Origin: Spirochaetota bacterium
GTDB taxonomy: Bacteria > Spirochaetota > UBA12135 > COTS27
Direction of reading: 5' to 3'
DNA: 64,000 nt
Assembly: GCA_013426755.1 (NCBI GenBank)
Contig: AP019861.1
Span: 62,001 to 126,000, forward strand
Positions 35,630 through 44,271 of this stretch are shown here, piece by piece. Every line of letters begins with the position of its first letter. Position 1 is the first letter of the stretch. A program made the translations under genes and the position numbers. The notes under the pieces were generated by a model, which had not been told where the DNA came from, did not search any database, and worked only from the letters and a program-made list of their open reading frames with translations.

Positions 35630-36427
35630 ATGAACACATCGCTTAAAAAAGAACGGTTGCCATTTTTCCCGCTCAATATCGCTGTTTTGCCTAGTGAAAA
35701 GCTGGAATTGTACATCTTTGAGGAGCGCTACGCAGAATTGGTTCATCAATGTGAAGAAAATGATCACGGTTTTGGAATTATCCCCATCTTAGGAGAAAAA
35801 TTGTTGCCTTATGGAACGGAGGTGGAAGTGCTCAAGGTTAAACGGTCATTAAAAGGAGGCACGTCGCGTATTACCGTCTGTGGGAAACGTATTTTTCAAT
35901 TGTTTTCATTTGAGACACGTATGGATGGCTTGCATCTTTACAGTGGAGGCGATGTTGTTTTTCGTAATGATAAGTTAACGGCTTCTTCAGTCGCTTCTGA
36001 TCGCAATGAAATCATAGCAAATTCAGTACATAAAGTCGATCCCCAGCTCAATAACGATGTGAAATGGGACGATTTCGATGAGGCTCAGGCTACTTCTGTA
36101 GAACGCCACTCGGGGTTGCGGCTGCAAAAACAGGTCAATGTCATGTTTATTGAGATCTGCGATCTTATCAAAAAGAAAGGTGGCTTTGCGTATTTTGATC
36201 ATGAATATTTCTCCCTAGCCAATAAGTCTCTATTGGGGTCTCCATTGAAAATCAATGGAAAGCTAGACGATTCGTATGCAATCGCAGCACAGATGGGAAA
36301 TTTCAATCTACGTGAACGCGCACGATTGATTGCAATGGATAAAGAGGAATATAGACTTAAATTTATTTACAAACGCATGAAGACATTGTTAACGGCACTT
36401 AAAAACGTTACGGGTAAAACTTCTTAA
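35630..36427 (+). CDS. LON substrate-binding domain protein
   Basis: A 265-residue protein consisting of a LON N-terminal domain without AAA+ or protease parts. The start LPFFPLNIAVLPSEKLELYIFEERY closely follows the LonN pattern LPLFPL...PG..L.L.IFE.RY, then GFGIIPI and GTSRITVCGKRIFQL. Stand-alone LonN proteins are common; their role is unclear, probably substrate or peptide binding. The region at about 110-150 is a low-conservation insert. The extreme C-terminus (FNLRERARLIAMDKEEYRLKFIYKRMKTLL) is a helical tail. ATG 35630 has only AGGA directly adjacent, too close for a normal ribosome site. Confidence 0.85.
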   Translation: MNTSLKKERLPFFPLNIAVLPSEKLELYIFEERYAELVHQCEENDHGFGIIPILGEKLLPYGTEVEVLKVKRSLKGGTSRITVCGKRIFQLFSFETRMDGLHLYSGGDVVFRNDKLTASSVASDRNEIIANSVHKVDPQLNNDVKWDDFDEAQATSVERHSGLRLQKQVNVMFIEICDLIKKKGGFAYFDHEYFSLANKSLLGSPLKINGKLDDSYAIAAQMGNFNLRERARLIAMDKEEYRLKFIYKRMKTLLTALKNVTGKTS

Positions 36428-36615
36428 GCCAGCAATGTAAATAAAATCAAGCAAGTAAGCAAGTAAGTAAATTCAAGGGTATGGGATCAATAGTATTGGA
36501 TCAGTGGTATTAGATAAATACTTAGTGTGAATATAACGTTATATGTACAATCACCGCAGCAATACTAATGTTGCCTTCATGAAAAATAATTGTATCGAAG
36601 AGACTTGTGCTAGCG

Positions 36616-37899
36616 ATGGCAAAGATTATTGTTATAGACGACGAAAAACATATAGGTGAGAGCATTGAGCGGTTATTGACCGAACAGGGATATGACTGTG
36701 AATTTTTTTCTGAGCCGAAGACTGCCTTAGCGTATTTGGTTGCTGGTGGGGACGCTGCGCTTATCCTGTTAGATGTGTGGATGCCTGAGATGGACGGATA
36801 TCTTGTTTTGAGAAAATTGCAGGAAAACGACATTAAAATACCCGTGATGGTCATGTCAGGTCATGCCAATATATCGCTATCAACACAAACATTTAAGAGG
36901 GGTGCTATAGATTTCCTAGAAAAGCCATTTCTCCCCGACGTATTGCTCGCAAAAATCAAGCAGATCCTAGAACAGGAAGGACAACGCGTCAATGCCAAAC
37001 AAGAAATTCATATCCCTAGCGCCTGTCTAGAAGAGACCACTCTGCCCCAGCGTACTATAAAAAAAAATATTGTGCTTAATGGCATCGGACTTCACAGTGG
37101 CGATCAAACAGGACTTATTTTGTCATCACTTCCTGTTGGAAGTGGAATTATTTTTGAAGACATCGCAACAGCACATACCGTCCCTGCGTTAGCAGGATAT
37201 GTGGGATCGACTGATTACGCTACGATGTTAGAATGCAGAACCTTTAAGGTGAATGTGATCGAACATCTTATGGCGGCTTTTCATATTTATGGCATTGACA
37301 ATGTTCGCGTGAAAGTATCTAATGAAGTTCCTATCTTAGATGGATCGGCATTGCCTTTCTGTGAAGCATTGGAAGCTGCTGGCATCGAAGAACAGGATGC
37401 GATGAAGCGTGTCTTTAGAGTCAAAGAACGTTATACGTGGGAGGAGAAAGCGAGTGTGGAGCCTAAGTTTATTCGGCTGGAACCTTACGATGGGTTTAAG
37501 ATTGCTTATCAATTGGATTTGCCTAAGGAGTATGGCAATCAGTACCATGAAGTTGAATTTGATTTTGAAGACCGTCAAGTGTTATTTAAACGTGAAATAG
37601 CTCCATGCCGCACGTTTGGGTTTCTAGATGAAACACAGCACTTGCAGGCGACGGGAATGGCACTGGGAGCTAACTTGGGTAATGCTTTACTGCTCCATGA
37701 TAATCGCGTGGTTAATTCTAAATTGCGTTTTCCAAATGAATTTGCTCGTCATAAGATTATAGACATATTAGGTGATTTTTATCTACTCGGGACTGGGATT
37801 TATGGGAAAATCACCGCCCGCGCTACAGGTCATCGCCACAATGTCTCTCTTATTAAAAAAGTCATCAGTCAAGTTACCGTCAATTCTTTATCTGGATAA
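36616..37899 (+). CDS. lpxC: Response-regulator receiver domain fused to LpxC (UDP-3-O-acyl-GlcNAc deacetylase)
   Basis: A 427-residue fusion. Residues 1-118 form a CheY-type receiver with acidic D8-D9, phospho-acceptor D53 in LLDVWMPEMDG, S81 and K103 in FLEKPF. Residues about 146-420 are LpxC, the zinc deacetylase for the first committed step of lipid A synthesis: VLNGIGLHSG, E216-H217 in IEHLMAA, H379 and D383 in RHKIIDILGD, and H406 in ATGHRHN. All catalytic and zinc residues are present, matching E. coli E78, H79, H238, D242 and H265. I chose ATG 36616; the frame also opens at GTG 36607. No histidine kinase is encoded nearby. A fusion would let phosphorylation tune lipid A synthesis (inference). 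Confidence 0.93.
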   Translation: MAKIIVIDDEKHIGESIERLLTEQGYDCEFFSEPKTALAYLVAGGDAALILLDVWMPEMDGYLVLRKLQENDIKIPVMVMSGHANISLSTQTFKRGAIDFLEKPFLPDVLLAKIKQILEQEGQRVNAKQEIHIPSACLEETTLPQRTIKKNIVLNGIGLHSGDQTGLILSSLPVGSGIIFEDIATAHTVPALAGYVGSTDYATMLECRTFKVNVIEHLMAAFHIYGIDNVRVKVSNEVPILDGSALPFCEALEAAGIEEQDAMKRVFRVKERYTWEEKASVEPKFIRLEPYDGFKIAYQLDLPKEYGNQYHEVEFDFEDRQVLFKREIAPCRTFGFLDETQHLQATGMALGANLGNALLLHDNRVVNSKLRFPNEFARHKIIDILGDFYLLGTGIYGKITARATGHRHNVSLIKKVISQVTVNSLSG

Positions 37900-38224
37900 C
37901 GATTGACAGAGAATGCGTTTTAGCGGACTTAGACCCTAAGCATTTGTATTTACATTGGGGGGAAAGCTGCATTAATAACAATAAGCAGAAATATATTTTA
38001 TATAAAGGTTATGGAACTACACGTACTGAGCCGTTTGTGCTGCATTGTTTGTGTGGATTGTCTGATGGGCGCATATTAGACCGTTATAAAACCGATTATA
38101 AATTAGTAAACTTGTTAGCATCGGTCAGTTAAGGCGGTTAGAGTTTGTTAGCTTAGCTTAAATGGTGTGGCATGAACGATGAATCAGACAATGAGCCAGA
38201 AATCAATTTGAAGAACAAAGAAAG
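37900..38224. other. Spacer between the LpxC fusion and recN
   Basis: 325 bp holding only a short open frame of low plausibility and, at its end, a 19-codon ORF overlapping the recN start. No clear terminator was seen after lpxC. Confidence 0.4.
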
Positions 38225-38231
38225 ATGTTAA
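38172..38231 (+). CDS. Possible 19-codon ORF overlapping the recN start
   Basis: ATG 38172 to TAA 38229-38231 encodes MNDESDNEPEINLKNKERC, overlapping the recN ATG by 7 nt. It may couple translation to recN, which itself lacks a purine-rich ribosome site. No other support. Confidence 0.3.
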   Translation: MNDESDNEPEINLKNKERC

Positions 38232-40057
38232 AGCGACTGAGTATTAAAGGCTATTTGTTTATAGAAAAAGCAGAATTAGATTTTTCTAAGGGGTTCAATG
38301 TCATTACGGGTGAGACTGGCGCTGGAAAATCAATCGTGCTCGGCGCACTGAGTATTTGCTTGGGGGGGAAAGTGACTAAGGACGTGGTTCATCCTAGGGC
38401 GTCTTATGTCAGTCTTGCATTGAGATTTGAACTTGGTGAAAAAGAAGAGCTTTCACGACTAATAAATAAGTATCTGCAAGCAGAAACAAAGACGTCGGCG
38501 CCCCCGCCTACCACCGAACAAGCAGCGACGCAGCCACTCTCACAGCAGGCACTCATACAGCAACGCAAGGAAGTATTTGCTTCTTGTGAGAATGAAACCA
38601 GCTGTTACACCATTTTGACAATGGTTTCTAAAAAAGGAGAACTCTATTACTTTATCAATAACATTCCTGTGAAAGTGGAATTTTTAGAGCAAGTGGCACC
38701 ACTGTTAGTGGATATTCATTCGCAACGGCAAAACCAGTATTTACTTAAAAGTGCCAATCACATCTATTTTTTTGATGCTTTCTTAGGTTACAAGGAAATA
38801 AAAAAGCGCTATCAGGTCAGTTACCGACATCTCAAAGGACTTCGTGAGAAGTACGCAGAGCTCGTTAAAAACAAGGACAGCTGGGCACAGCAAAAAGATT
38901 TTCTGCAATTCACAAAAACCGAACTGGCAGAACACCTCGTAGCAGGTGTCGATTACACAAAACTCAAGCACCGTTTAGCAGGGTTAGAACAGCGTGAAAA
39001 AATTGCAGCCGAATTACTTCATTTTGAAAAAGCAGCGCGCACAACGCTAACTTCACTAGAAACAACGCTAGCTACCCTAAGTAAAGCAATGCAGATTATT
39101 CAAAAAGGCTCTGCTTCATCCTCTCATGAACTAAGCGCCAATTATTATGCTAAGGTTTATGGAGAGTTAGAAGGTTGTCTGGCGTCGGTAGAAAGCATTG
39201 TGACGCCGCTTATAAAAGACATTGATCGAAGTGATATCGGATCGCAGCTAGATGAAGTGCAGTCGCAGCTTGCTGGCATCGAGCTACTTGAAAAAAAATA
39301 TAAATTGGACGCTGCAGAACTTCATAAAAAATACGACGAGGTGACCGCTAAGTTAACATTCCTAGAAAATAGTGAAGCGACTATCGAAGAGCTTCTTAAA
39401 GAGATTAAAGTAGCTACCGCCCAGGCGCTTGAGCGTGCGTTGGTCTTACATCAAAAACGTGTAGCGGGCATTGCATTATTTGAAGAAAAATTTGAAGCAG
39501 AACTTAAAGACTTAGGTATGGCAGAAGGCTCTCTTAAGGTATGGGTGCGGCCTGAGAATTTAGCTAAGACAAGTCCTTCTCCTCAGATGCTAGCTAAACG
39601 GTTGAGGGGAGAGGGGTTTGATAAATTAGAGTTTTTGTACCGGGCTGCTGCTGAGATGAAAGCCAAACCGCTTAGAGAGATCGCTTCAGGCGGTGAATTG
39701 TCACGAATGATGCTTGCTCTTAAAAAGTTGTTATCTGAGAAGATCATTGTCGGAACAATGCTCTTCGATGAAATAGACGTAGGTGTAGGCGGTCTTACGG
39801 CAGCTAAGCTTGCTGTTAAGATCAAGTCACTTAGTGAGAATCGCCAGATTATAGTGATCACACATCTTCCACAAATTGCTCGTATTGCGGACAGGCATTT
39901 TCTTATCGAGAAGAAGGCACAGGACGAAAATACCGTCACTAATATTGAGAAATTGGGTGACGCTGGGATTATTTCTGAGATCTGTCGTATGTTGGGAAGA
40001 AACCCTACACAAGAAAATTTAAATTTTGCTGAGAAATTCATAGCTGAAGACGCTTAA
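38225..40057 (+). CDS. recN: DNA repair protein RecN
   Basis: A 610-residue SMC-like ATPase acting at double-strand breaks. Head motifs are Walker A GETGAGKS at about 29-36, signature ASGGELSRMMLALKK, Walker B LFDEIDVGVGG and the His-switch region IVITHLPQIA. A central coiled-coil region (about 190-440) supports the RecN architecture. A Pro/Thr/Gln/Ala-rich insert interrupts the N-terminal ATPase lobe at about residues 86-127 (positions 38480-38599), between the beta strand ALRFELGEKEEL and ILTMVSKKGELYY. No LexA-like box was recognised upstream. Confidence 0.95.
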   Translation: MLKRLSIKGYLFIEKAELDFSKGFNVITGETGAGKSIVLGALSICLGGKVTKDVVHPRASYVSLALRFELGEKEELSRLINKYLQAETKTSAPPPTTEQAATQPLSQQALIQQRKEVFASCENETSCYTILTMVSKKGELYYFINNIPVKVEFLEQVAPLLVDIHSQRQNQYLLKSANHIYFFDAFLGYKEIKKRYQVSYRHLKGLREKYAELVKNKDSWAQQKDFLQFTKTELAEHLVAGVDYTKLKHRLAGLEQREKIAAELLHFEKAARTTLTSLETTLATLSKAMQIIQKGSASSSHELSANYYAKVYGELEGCLASVESIVTPLIKDIDRSDIGSQLDEVQSQLAGIELLEKKYKLDAAELHKKYDEVTAKLTFLENSEATIEELLKEIKVATAQALERALVLHQKRVAGIALFEEKFEAELKDLGMAEGSLKVWVRPENLAKTSPSPQMLAKRLRGEGFDKLEFLYRAAAEMKAKPLREIASGGELSRMMLALKKLLSEKIIVGTMLFDEIDVGVGGLTAAKLAVKIKSLSENRQIIVITHLPQIARIADRHFLIEKKAQDENTVTNIEKLGDAGIISEICRMLGRNPTQENLNFAEKFIAEDA

Positions 40058-40503
40058 AATAGACTTTGGCTAAGAAGTGGTTTTATCACAAAAAACGCGC
40101 CGAGAATGGATCAGAATTGTTTCTGCTCACGAGAACAGGAACAAACCAGCCAGCACAACAGTAGATCAGGGGTAAAGTAGTGAAATATATCCCTCTTCAT
40201 AAGAGGAATAAAGCAACTTTTACAGCATATTTAAGGGATAATTTAGTGAAAAACACTAAAACCCCCCCCATAAAAGGAGTTAAATGGGGGGGAGAAGAAA
40301 CGCGTTTTCTACAAATCAGTCGAAATTATAATAGATGTTGTGAAGCATCAAAAATTCCAAAAACGCGTCCGATAGCAATAATATTAATGATATTAACAAA
40401 TACCCTCTAGTATAAGTATAACAGAAAAAAAACAAAAAGTCAAGTCAAAAAAGCTAAAAATTAATAAAAAATCTAAAATTTCCAAAATTTTTAAAAAAAC
40501 TAT
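40058..40503. other. Spacer between recN and glnA
   Basis: 446 bp between convergent genes. The 231-bp open frame at 40180-40410 has no family similarity and crosses a C-run/G-run hairpin, so I treat it as non-coding. The end is A-rich (40420-40500). Confidence 0.4.
40263..40292. promoter_or_regulatory. Homopolymeric C/G hairpin
   Basis: Seven C then AT (40263-40271) pair with AT then seven G (40284-40292) around a 12-nt loop. This 9-bp stem is exceptionally GC-rich for AT-rich surroundings and lies between convergent recN and glnA. It is not followed by a T tract. It may be a terminator of unusual form or a phase-variable homopolymer (C8/G7), or a chance structure. Confidence 0.4.
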
Positions 40504-41913
40504 TTAAACATGGTAATAAAGAGAAAATTCGTAAGGATTAGGGCGCAACTTGATAGGTTCGATCTCAAATTCCTGTTTATAAGCAATATACGCATTTAAC
40601 ATAGTATCGGTGAAAACACTACCTGCTTTAAGCCATTCTTGGTCGTTATAGAACGCGGTAATGGCTTCTGAGAGATCATGAGAAGTGGATTGGAGTTTCT
40701 GCAATTCTTCAGGAGGGAGGTTGTAGAGGTTTTTGTCAATAGGCTGGCCTGGGTCAATTCTATTTTTAATGCCGTCAATGGCTGCCATGATTATTGCCGC
40801 GAAGGTTAAATATGTGGAGCCTGATGCATCAGGACAACGAAATTCTATACGCCTACTCTTAGAATCGCTGCTGTAAGGAATACGAATGGCTGCTGAGCGA
40901 TTGGTTGCGGAGTAGGCTAATTTGACGGGGGCTTCATAACCTGGGAGCAGTCTTCTGTAGGAATTGATGGTGGGATTGGTGAAGATTTGAATGGCTTTGC
41001 CGTGTCTTAGGATTCCGCCTATCGCGTAGAGGGCTGTTTCACTGAGTGAGCTGTATTTATCGCCATGGAAGATATTGACATTGTCCTTCCAGAGCGAGAT
41101 GTGGACGTGCATGCCTGAGCCATTGTCTTCGAAGATAGGCTTGGGCATAAAGGTGGCGGATTTTCCATGCTGGGCGGCAGTATTTTTAACGGCGTACTTG
41201 AGTTTATTGATATTGTCGCCTGTGATGAGGGCTGTATTAAATCGTGTGCCTATTTCGCTTTGACCGCCACTGGCGACTTCATGATGATGAATTTCAGGTG
41301 TGACGTTCATTGTCTGGAGGTGGGAGCAGACCTCAGCGCGAAGGTCGATTAGCGTGTCCATCGGTGGAAGGGGAAGGTAGCCGCTTTTATGTTCGATCTT
41401 ATGTCCTAACGAATCTTCATCCATACTAGACCAGGGCCCTTCTCGGCTGGCTATTTCGTAACATGAGAAGTGCTTTTCAGAGTTATAACGGATGCCATCA
41501 AAAACAAAGAATTCTGGCTCGGCGCCTATATAGGCTAATGTCCCGATGCCTGTTGACTTCAAGTAATCAAGAGCATTGAGAAGGATAGAACGAGGGTCGC
41601 GTTCGTACCGTTGTCCTGTGCGTGGGTCAAAGATATTAGAAAAAAAACACAATGTTTTCTGCTGCCTGAAAGGATCGCTAAAAGCACTTTCAAGGTCAGG
41701 TTTTAAGATCATATCAGACTTTTCTATGCTTTGCCAGGCACGAATAGACGACCCATCAAATGGAATGCCTTCTGCTAGTGTGTCTTTTGTCACACTACTA
41801 GCGGGTATTGAGACTTGGTGGACTGTCCCAAACAGATCGCTAAACTGCAGATTGACAAATTGTACTTTTTCTGAGCGAATACGTTCTAGCGTTTTTTGAA
41901 TGGGGTTTTCCAT
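40504..41913 (-). CDS. glnA: Glutamine synthetase, type I (GlnA)
   Basis: A 469-residue GS I-beta enzyme making Gln from Glu, NH3 and ATP. Landmarks are FSDLFGTVHQ, the latch and metal region GAEPEFFVFD, EIHHHEVASGGQSEIG, FEDNGSGMHVHISLW, NPTINSYRRLLPGYEAP, RSAAIRIP and RIEFRCPDASGSTYL, ending in PYEFSLYYHV. The adenylylation site is present: Tyr397 in KNLYNLPPEE, same number as E. coli, so regulation by GlnE-type adenylylation is possible. A GlnE or GlnB gene is not in the window. The ATG is preceded by A/T-rich sequence without a Shine-Dalgarno. Confidence 0.97.
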   Translation of the reverse strand: MENPIQKTLERIRSEKVQFVNLQFSDLFGTVHQVSIPASSVTKDTLAEGIPFDGSSIRAWQSIEKSDMILKPDLESAFSDPFRQQKTLCFFSNIFDPRTGQRYERDPRSILLNALDYLKSTGIGTLAYIGAEPEFFVFDGIRYNSEKHFSCYEIASREGPWSSMDEDSLGHKIEHKSGYLPLPPMDTLIDLRAEVCSHLQTMNVTPEIHHHEVASGGQSEIGTRFNTALITGDNINKLKYAVKNTAAQHGKSATFMPKPIFEDNGSGMHVHISLWKDNVNIFHGDKYSSLSETALYAIGGILRHGKAIQIFTNPTINSYRRLLPGYEAPVKLAYSATNRSAAIRIPYSSDSKSRRIEFRCPDASGSTYLTFAAIIMAAIDGIKNRIDPGQPIDKNLYNLPPEELQKLQSTSHDLSEAITAFYNDQEWLKAGSVFTDTMLNAYIAYKQEFEIEPIKLRPNPYEFSLYYHV

Positions 41914-42446
41914 ATTAAAAATTTAAGAAACTTAGCGAATAACTTCAGAACTGCTAACTAGATAAAATTTATATTTCTACGATAACATTGAAATGCATAC
42001 CAATTATAATACGTGTTAGCTGTTTTTGTCAATAGCTCGAGCAGGAATTTCTTAAAAAATTGCATAATTGAGCCATAATGATTACACATCACCACTTTTA
42101 GTACGCTATACTTTTAGTACGTTATACTTAAGTGTAGTATTAAAGTGGATACGGCGGGTGGAAATCAACGATTGTATAGGGTGAATTGTAGGTAAATTGT
42201 AGGTAAATTATAGGTGAGTTGTGATTTTTATAGGTGAGTTGTGATTTCTGGGCATTGGCTGGTCAAAAAAGATGAGATAAGGGGTGAGATTTGTAATCGT
42301 TTATAATAAATGTTCATCAATGTCCATAAATTCCTATAAATCCTATCAATGCATGTCTATGAAGTGGGGTGAAAGGACAAGGGACCAATTAGCTGAGGAG
42401 AATGTCTAAATTAACCATTGAAAAAGGAATGGATTATGCGTACGGT
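41914..42446. other. Spacer between glnA and corC with short direct repeats
   Basis: 533 bp upstream of glnA and downstream of corC. It holds a 16-bp duplication TTTTAGTACGYTATAC (42097-42112 and 42113-42128) and tandem TTGTAGGTAA/TATAGGTGAGTTGTGATTT units (42184-42247). No ORF. Confidence 0.5.
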
Positions 42447-43310
42447 TTAGCGTTCTTTGGTTGAGGATTTGGCGGGTGCGTGGGATTTATGATTTTTTTT
42501 CTGATTTTGTTCGGGTAATTTGACGTGGATGCGAATAAGGCTATTTCCGCGTTTGTGTTTTACTTTAAAGTGAACTTCATCACTAGAAACGATTGCCCCC
42601 AACTTAGGCACGTAGCCTAGCAGATCAATGATATACCCACCAAGTGTCTCAGCTTTATCACTTTCAAGGGTTAAACCTGTGATGTCATTGATCGTTTCTA
42701 GGTCGGCGCGGGCGTCAATGGAAAATTTATTAGCAGCAAGTTTGATAACAGTCTCTTTTTCATTGTCAGACTCGTCTTTAATATCCCCAATGATCTCTTC
42801 AAGGACGTCTTCCATCGTAACAATTCCTGAGAAGCCGCCATATTCATCGACGACAACGGCCATTTGTTGATGTTTGTGTTGAAAATCTTTTAATATATCG
42901 AAGATTTTGCGTGATTCGGGGATGAAGAAAGGCTGTGTGAGGTGTTTTTTAATGTGGGCTTGTTTTTGTTTCTCGTTTTTTTCGTAAAAATAGCTAAAAA
43001 TGTCTTTAATGTGTAAAATGCCTTTAATATCATCGATATTGCTATTATATACAGGAAAACGTGAGTGCGTTGTTCTCGCAATGAGGCGCTGCAGCGCTTT
43101 AAAATGGCTATTAATATCAATGGCAATCACATCCACCCGTGGCAGCATAATATCCCGTGCACATAAGTCTCTGGATTCCAGGACATTGATAATGGTTGAG
43201 AATTGCTTGTAATCGATGAGATTTTTTTTGAATAGCCTGCGGATAGTTTTTGTAGCGGAATTGATCTCTATCGTAGAGTGTGTTTTTTTAACGAGACTGT
43301 ACCAATTCAT
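42447..43310 (-). CDS. corC: CBS-pair protein of the CorC/HlyC family
   Basis: A 287-residue cytosolic protein with two CBS domains (about residues 60-125 and 128-185) and a C-terminal CorC_HlyC domain (about 190-270). Typical motifs are ARDIMLPRVDVIAID, THSRFPVYNSNIDDIKGILHIKD, MAVVVDEYGGFSGIVTMEDVLEEIIGDI and NDITGLTLESDKAETLGGYIIDLLGYVP. CorC-type proteins affect Mg/Co transport. It overlaps the ybeY 3' end by 23 bp, an arrangement shared with the ybeY-ybeX (corC) pair of many bacteria. No membrane helix, as in the family short form. Confidence 0.93.
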   Translation of the reverse strand: MNWYSLVKKTHSTIEINSATKTIRRLFKKNLIDYKQFSTIINVLESRDLCARDIMLPRVDVIAIDINSHFKALQRLIARTTHSRFPVYNSNIDDIKGILHIKDIFSYFYEKNEKQKQAHIKKHLTQPFFIPESRKIFDILKDFQHKHQQMAVVVDEYGGFSGIVTMEDVLEEIIGDIKDESDNEKETVIKLAANKFSIDARADLETINDITGLTLESDKAETLGGYIIDLLGYVPKLGAIVSSDEVHFKVKHKRGNSLIRIHVKLPEQNQKKNHKSHAPAKSSTKER

Positions 43311-43872
43311 ATAATTTTACCCAGTTAATATCAATATTTTTTAAGATAGTTTTTTGTTTAAGGTAGACTTTAGTAAGACTGGCGCGTTTGTACGAATGGG
43401 TGAGCCCGTAAAGGTGTAACATGCCATGGAGCAGTGTTTCTATGAGAGCGTATGCTAGAAGTCGATTTTCCTCACTGGCTGTATTGAAGATAACCTCAGG
43501 ACAAAGAACAATGTCTCCCTCGATGGGGTCGTGTGGACTTTCTGTGTAAGAAAAGGTTAGCACATCGCTAACATCCTCGCTCGTGTGGTGAAATTTCTCA
43601 GCCAACTTAGTGATCTCTTCTACTTCCATAAAAACAATCGTAACATGTTCATACGGACGTTGATACAGTTTTGCCAGATAAATTAACAGTTTAGTCGCTT
43701 CACGTTTAATAACTTGCTGCCACATGGGTTTAGTGATGAAGGCTTTATAATCATGGTAGGCTACTAGCTCTGCTGCTGTGCTAAGAGGTGTGATTGCCGC
43801 ATCATTCGTTAGAGCGGTGTTTTTTTTATGGGAGGATTTTTTGAGACGATTTTTTATTGATAATGCTGTCAA
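43288..43872 (-). CDS. ybeY: Endoribonuclease YbeY (16S rRNA processing)
   Basis: A 194-residue UPF0054 protein. The metal motif HGMLHLYGLTH keeps three His (family H-G-x-L-H-L-x-G-x-D-H), but the Asp before the last His is Thr. The conserved Arg in the family motif before T-D-V-L-S-F is missing here (HHTSEDVSDVLTF). The GDIVLCPEV strand is present. The N-terminal 40 residues are an extension rich in Ser/Lys/Ala. It is essential in many bacteria for 16S 3' end maturation. It overlaps the next gene (corC) by 23 bp; the CorC gene starts within its final codons. Confidence 0.85.
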   Translation of the reverse strand: MTALSIKNRLKKSSHKKNTALTNDAAITPLSTAAELVAYHDYKAFITKPMWQQVIKREATKLLIYLAKLYQRPYEHVTIVFMEVEEITKLAEKFHHTSEDVSDVLTFSYTESPHDPIEGDIVLCPEVIFNTASEENRLLAYALIETLLHGMLHLYGLTHSYKRASLTKVYLKQKTILKNIDINWVKLYELVQSR

Positions 43873-44271
43873 AACCTTTGCTACTCCGTCACACGCTCAT
43901 TATAGCTCGTTATAAACCTTATTTATTTGAAGACTGTTCATGCTTGTCGATTATAATATAGACTGCCATTAATAACACGTAGTATAAATAATATATAGCA
44001 TAAATAATACATATAGCATAAATAATAATAGCGTTAATATAGCGATAATATACTCTAAGTATACTCTATGTATGCTCTATGAATAGCTAGTGGAAGATAG
44101 AATAATGAACTCACAACGAAACGATCTAATAAAAATTTCCTAGTAAAATAGCCAGCAATCATAAATATAACCAGTAACCGTAGACGGTAATGATTGAACT
44201 TAATAAAAAAAGTAAAAATCCAGTGATTAATGGTTCATGGAGTAGTGGAGTTGGGGGGTACATGCGACTAT
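43873..44271. other. Spacer with ATATAGCATAAATAATA-type repeats
   Basis: 399 bp. Positions about 43985-44055 contain three degenerate copies of a (TAT)ATAGCATAAATAATA unit, and 44040-44085 contain TACTCTA-like units. No ORF. Confidence 0.5.

Noticed and set aside
37944-38132. 62-codon frame before recN
   Set aside because: It starts with TTG, has no ribosome site, and its composition is unlike neighbouring proteins.
40180-40410. 76-codon frame between recN and glnA
   Set aside because: It spans a homopolymer C/G hairpin, has no family similarity and lacks a ribosome site.
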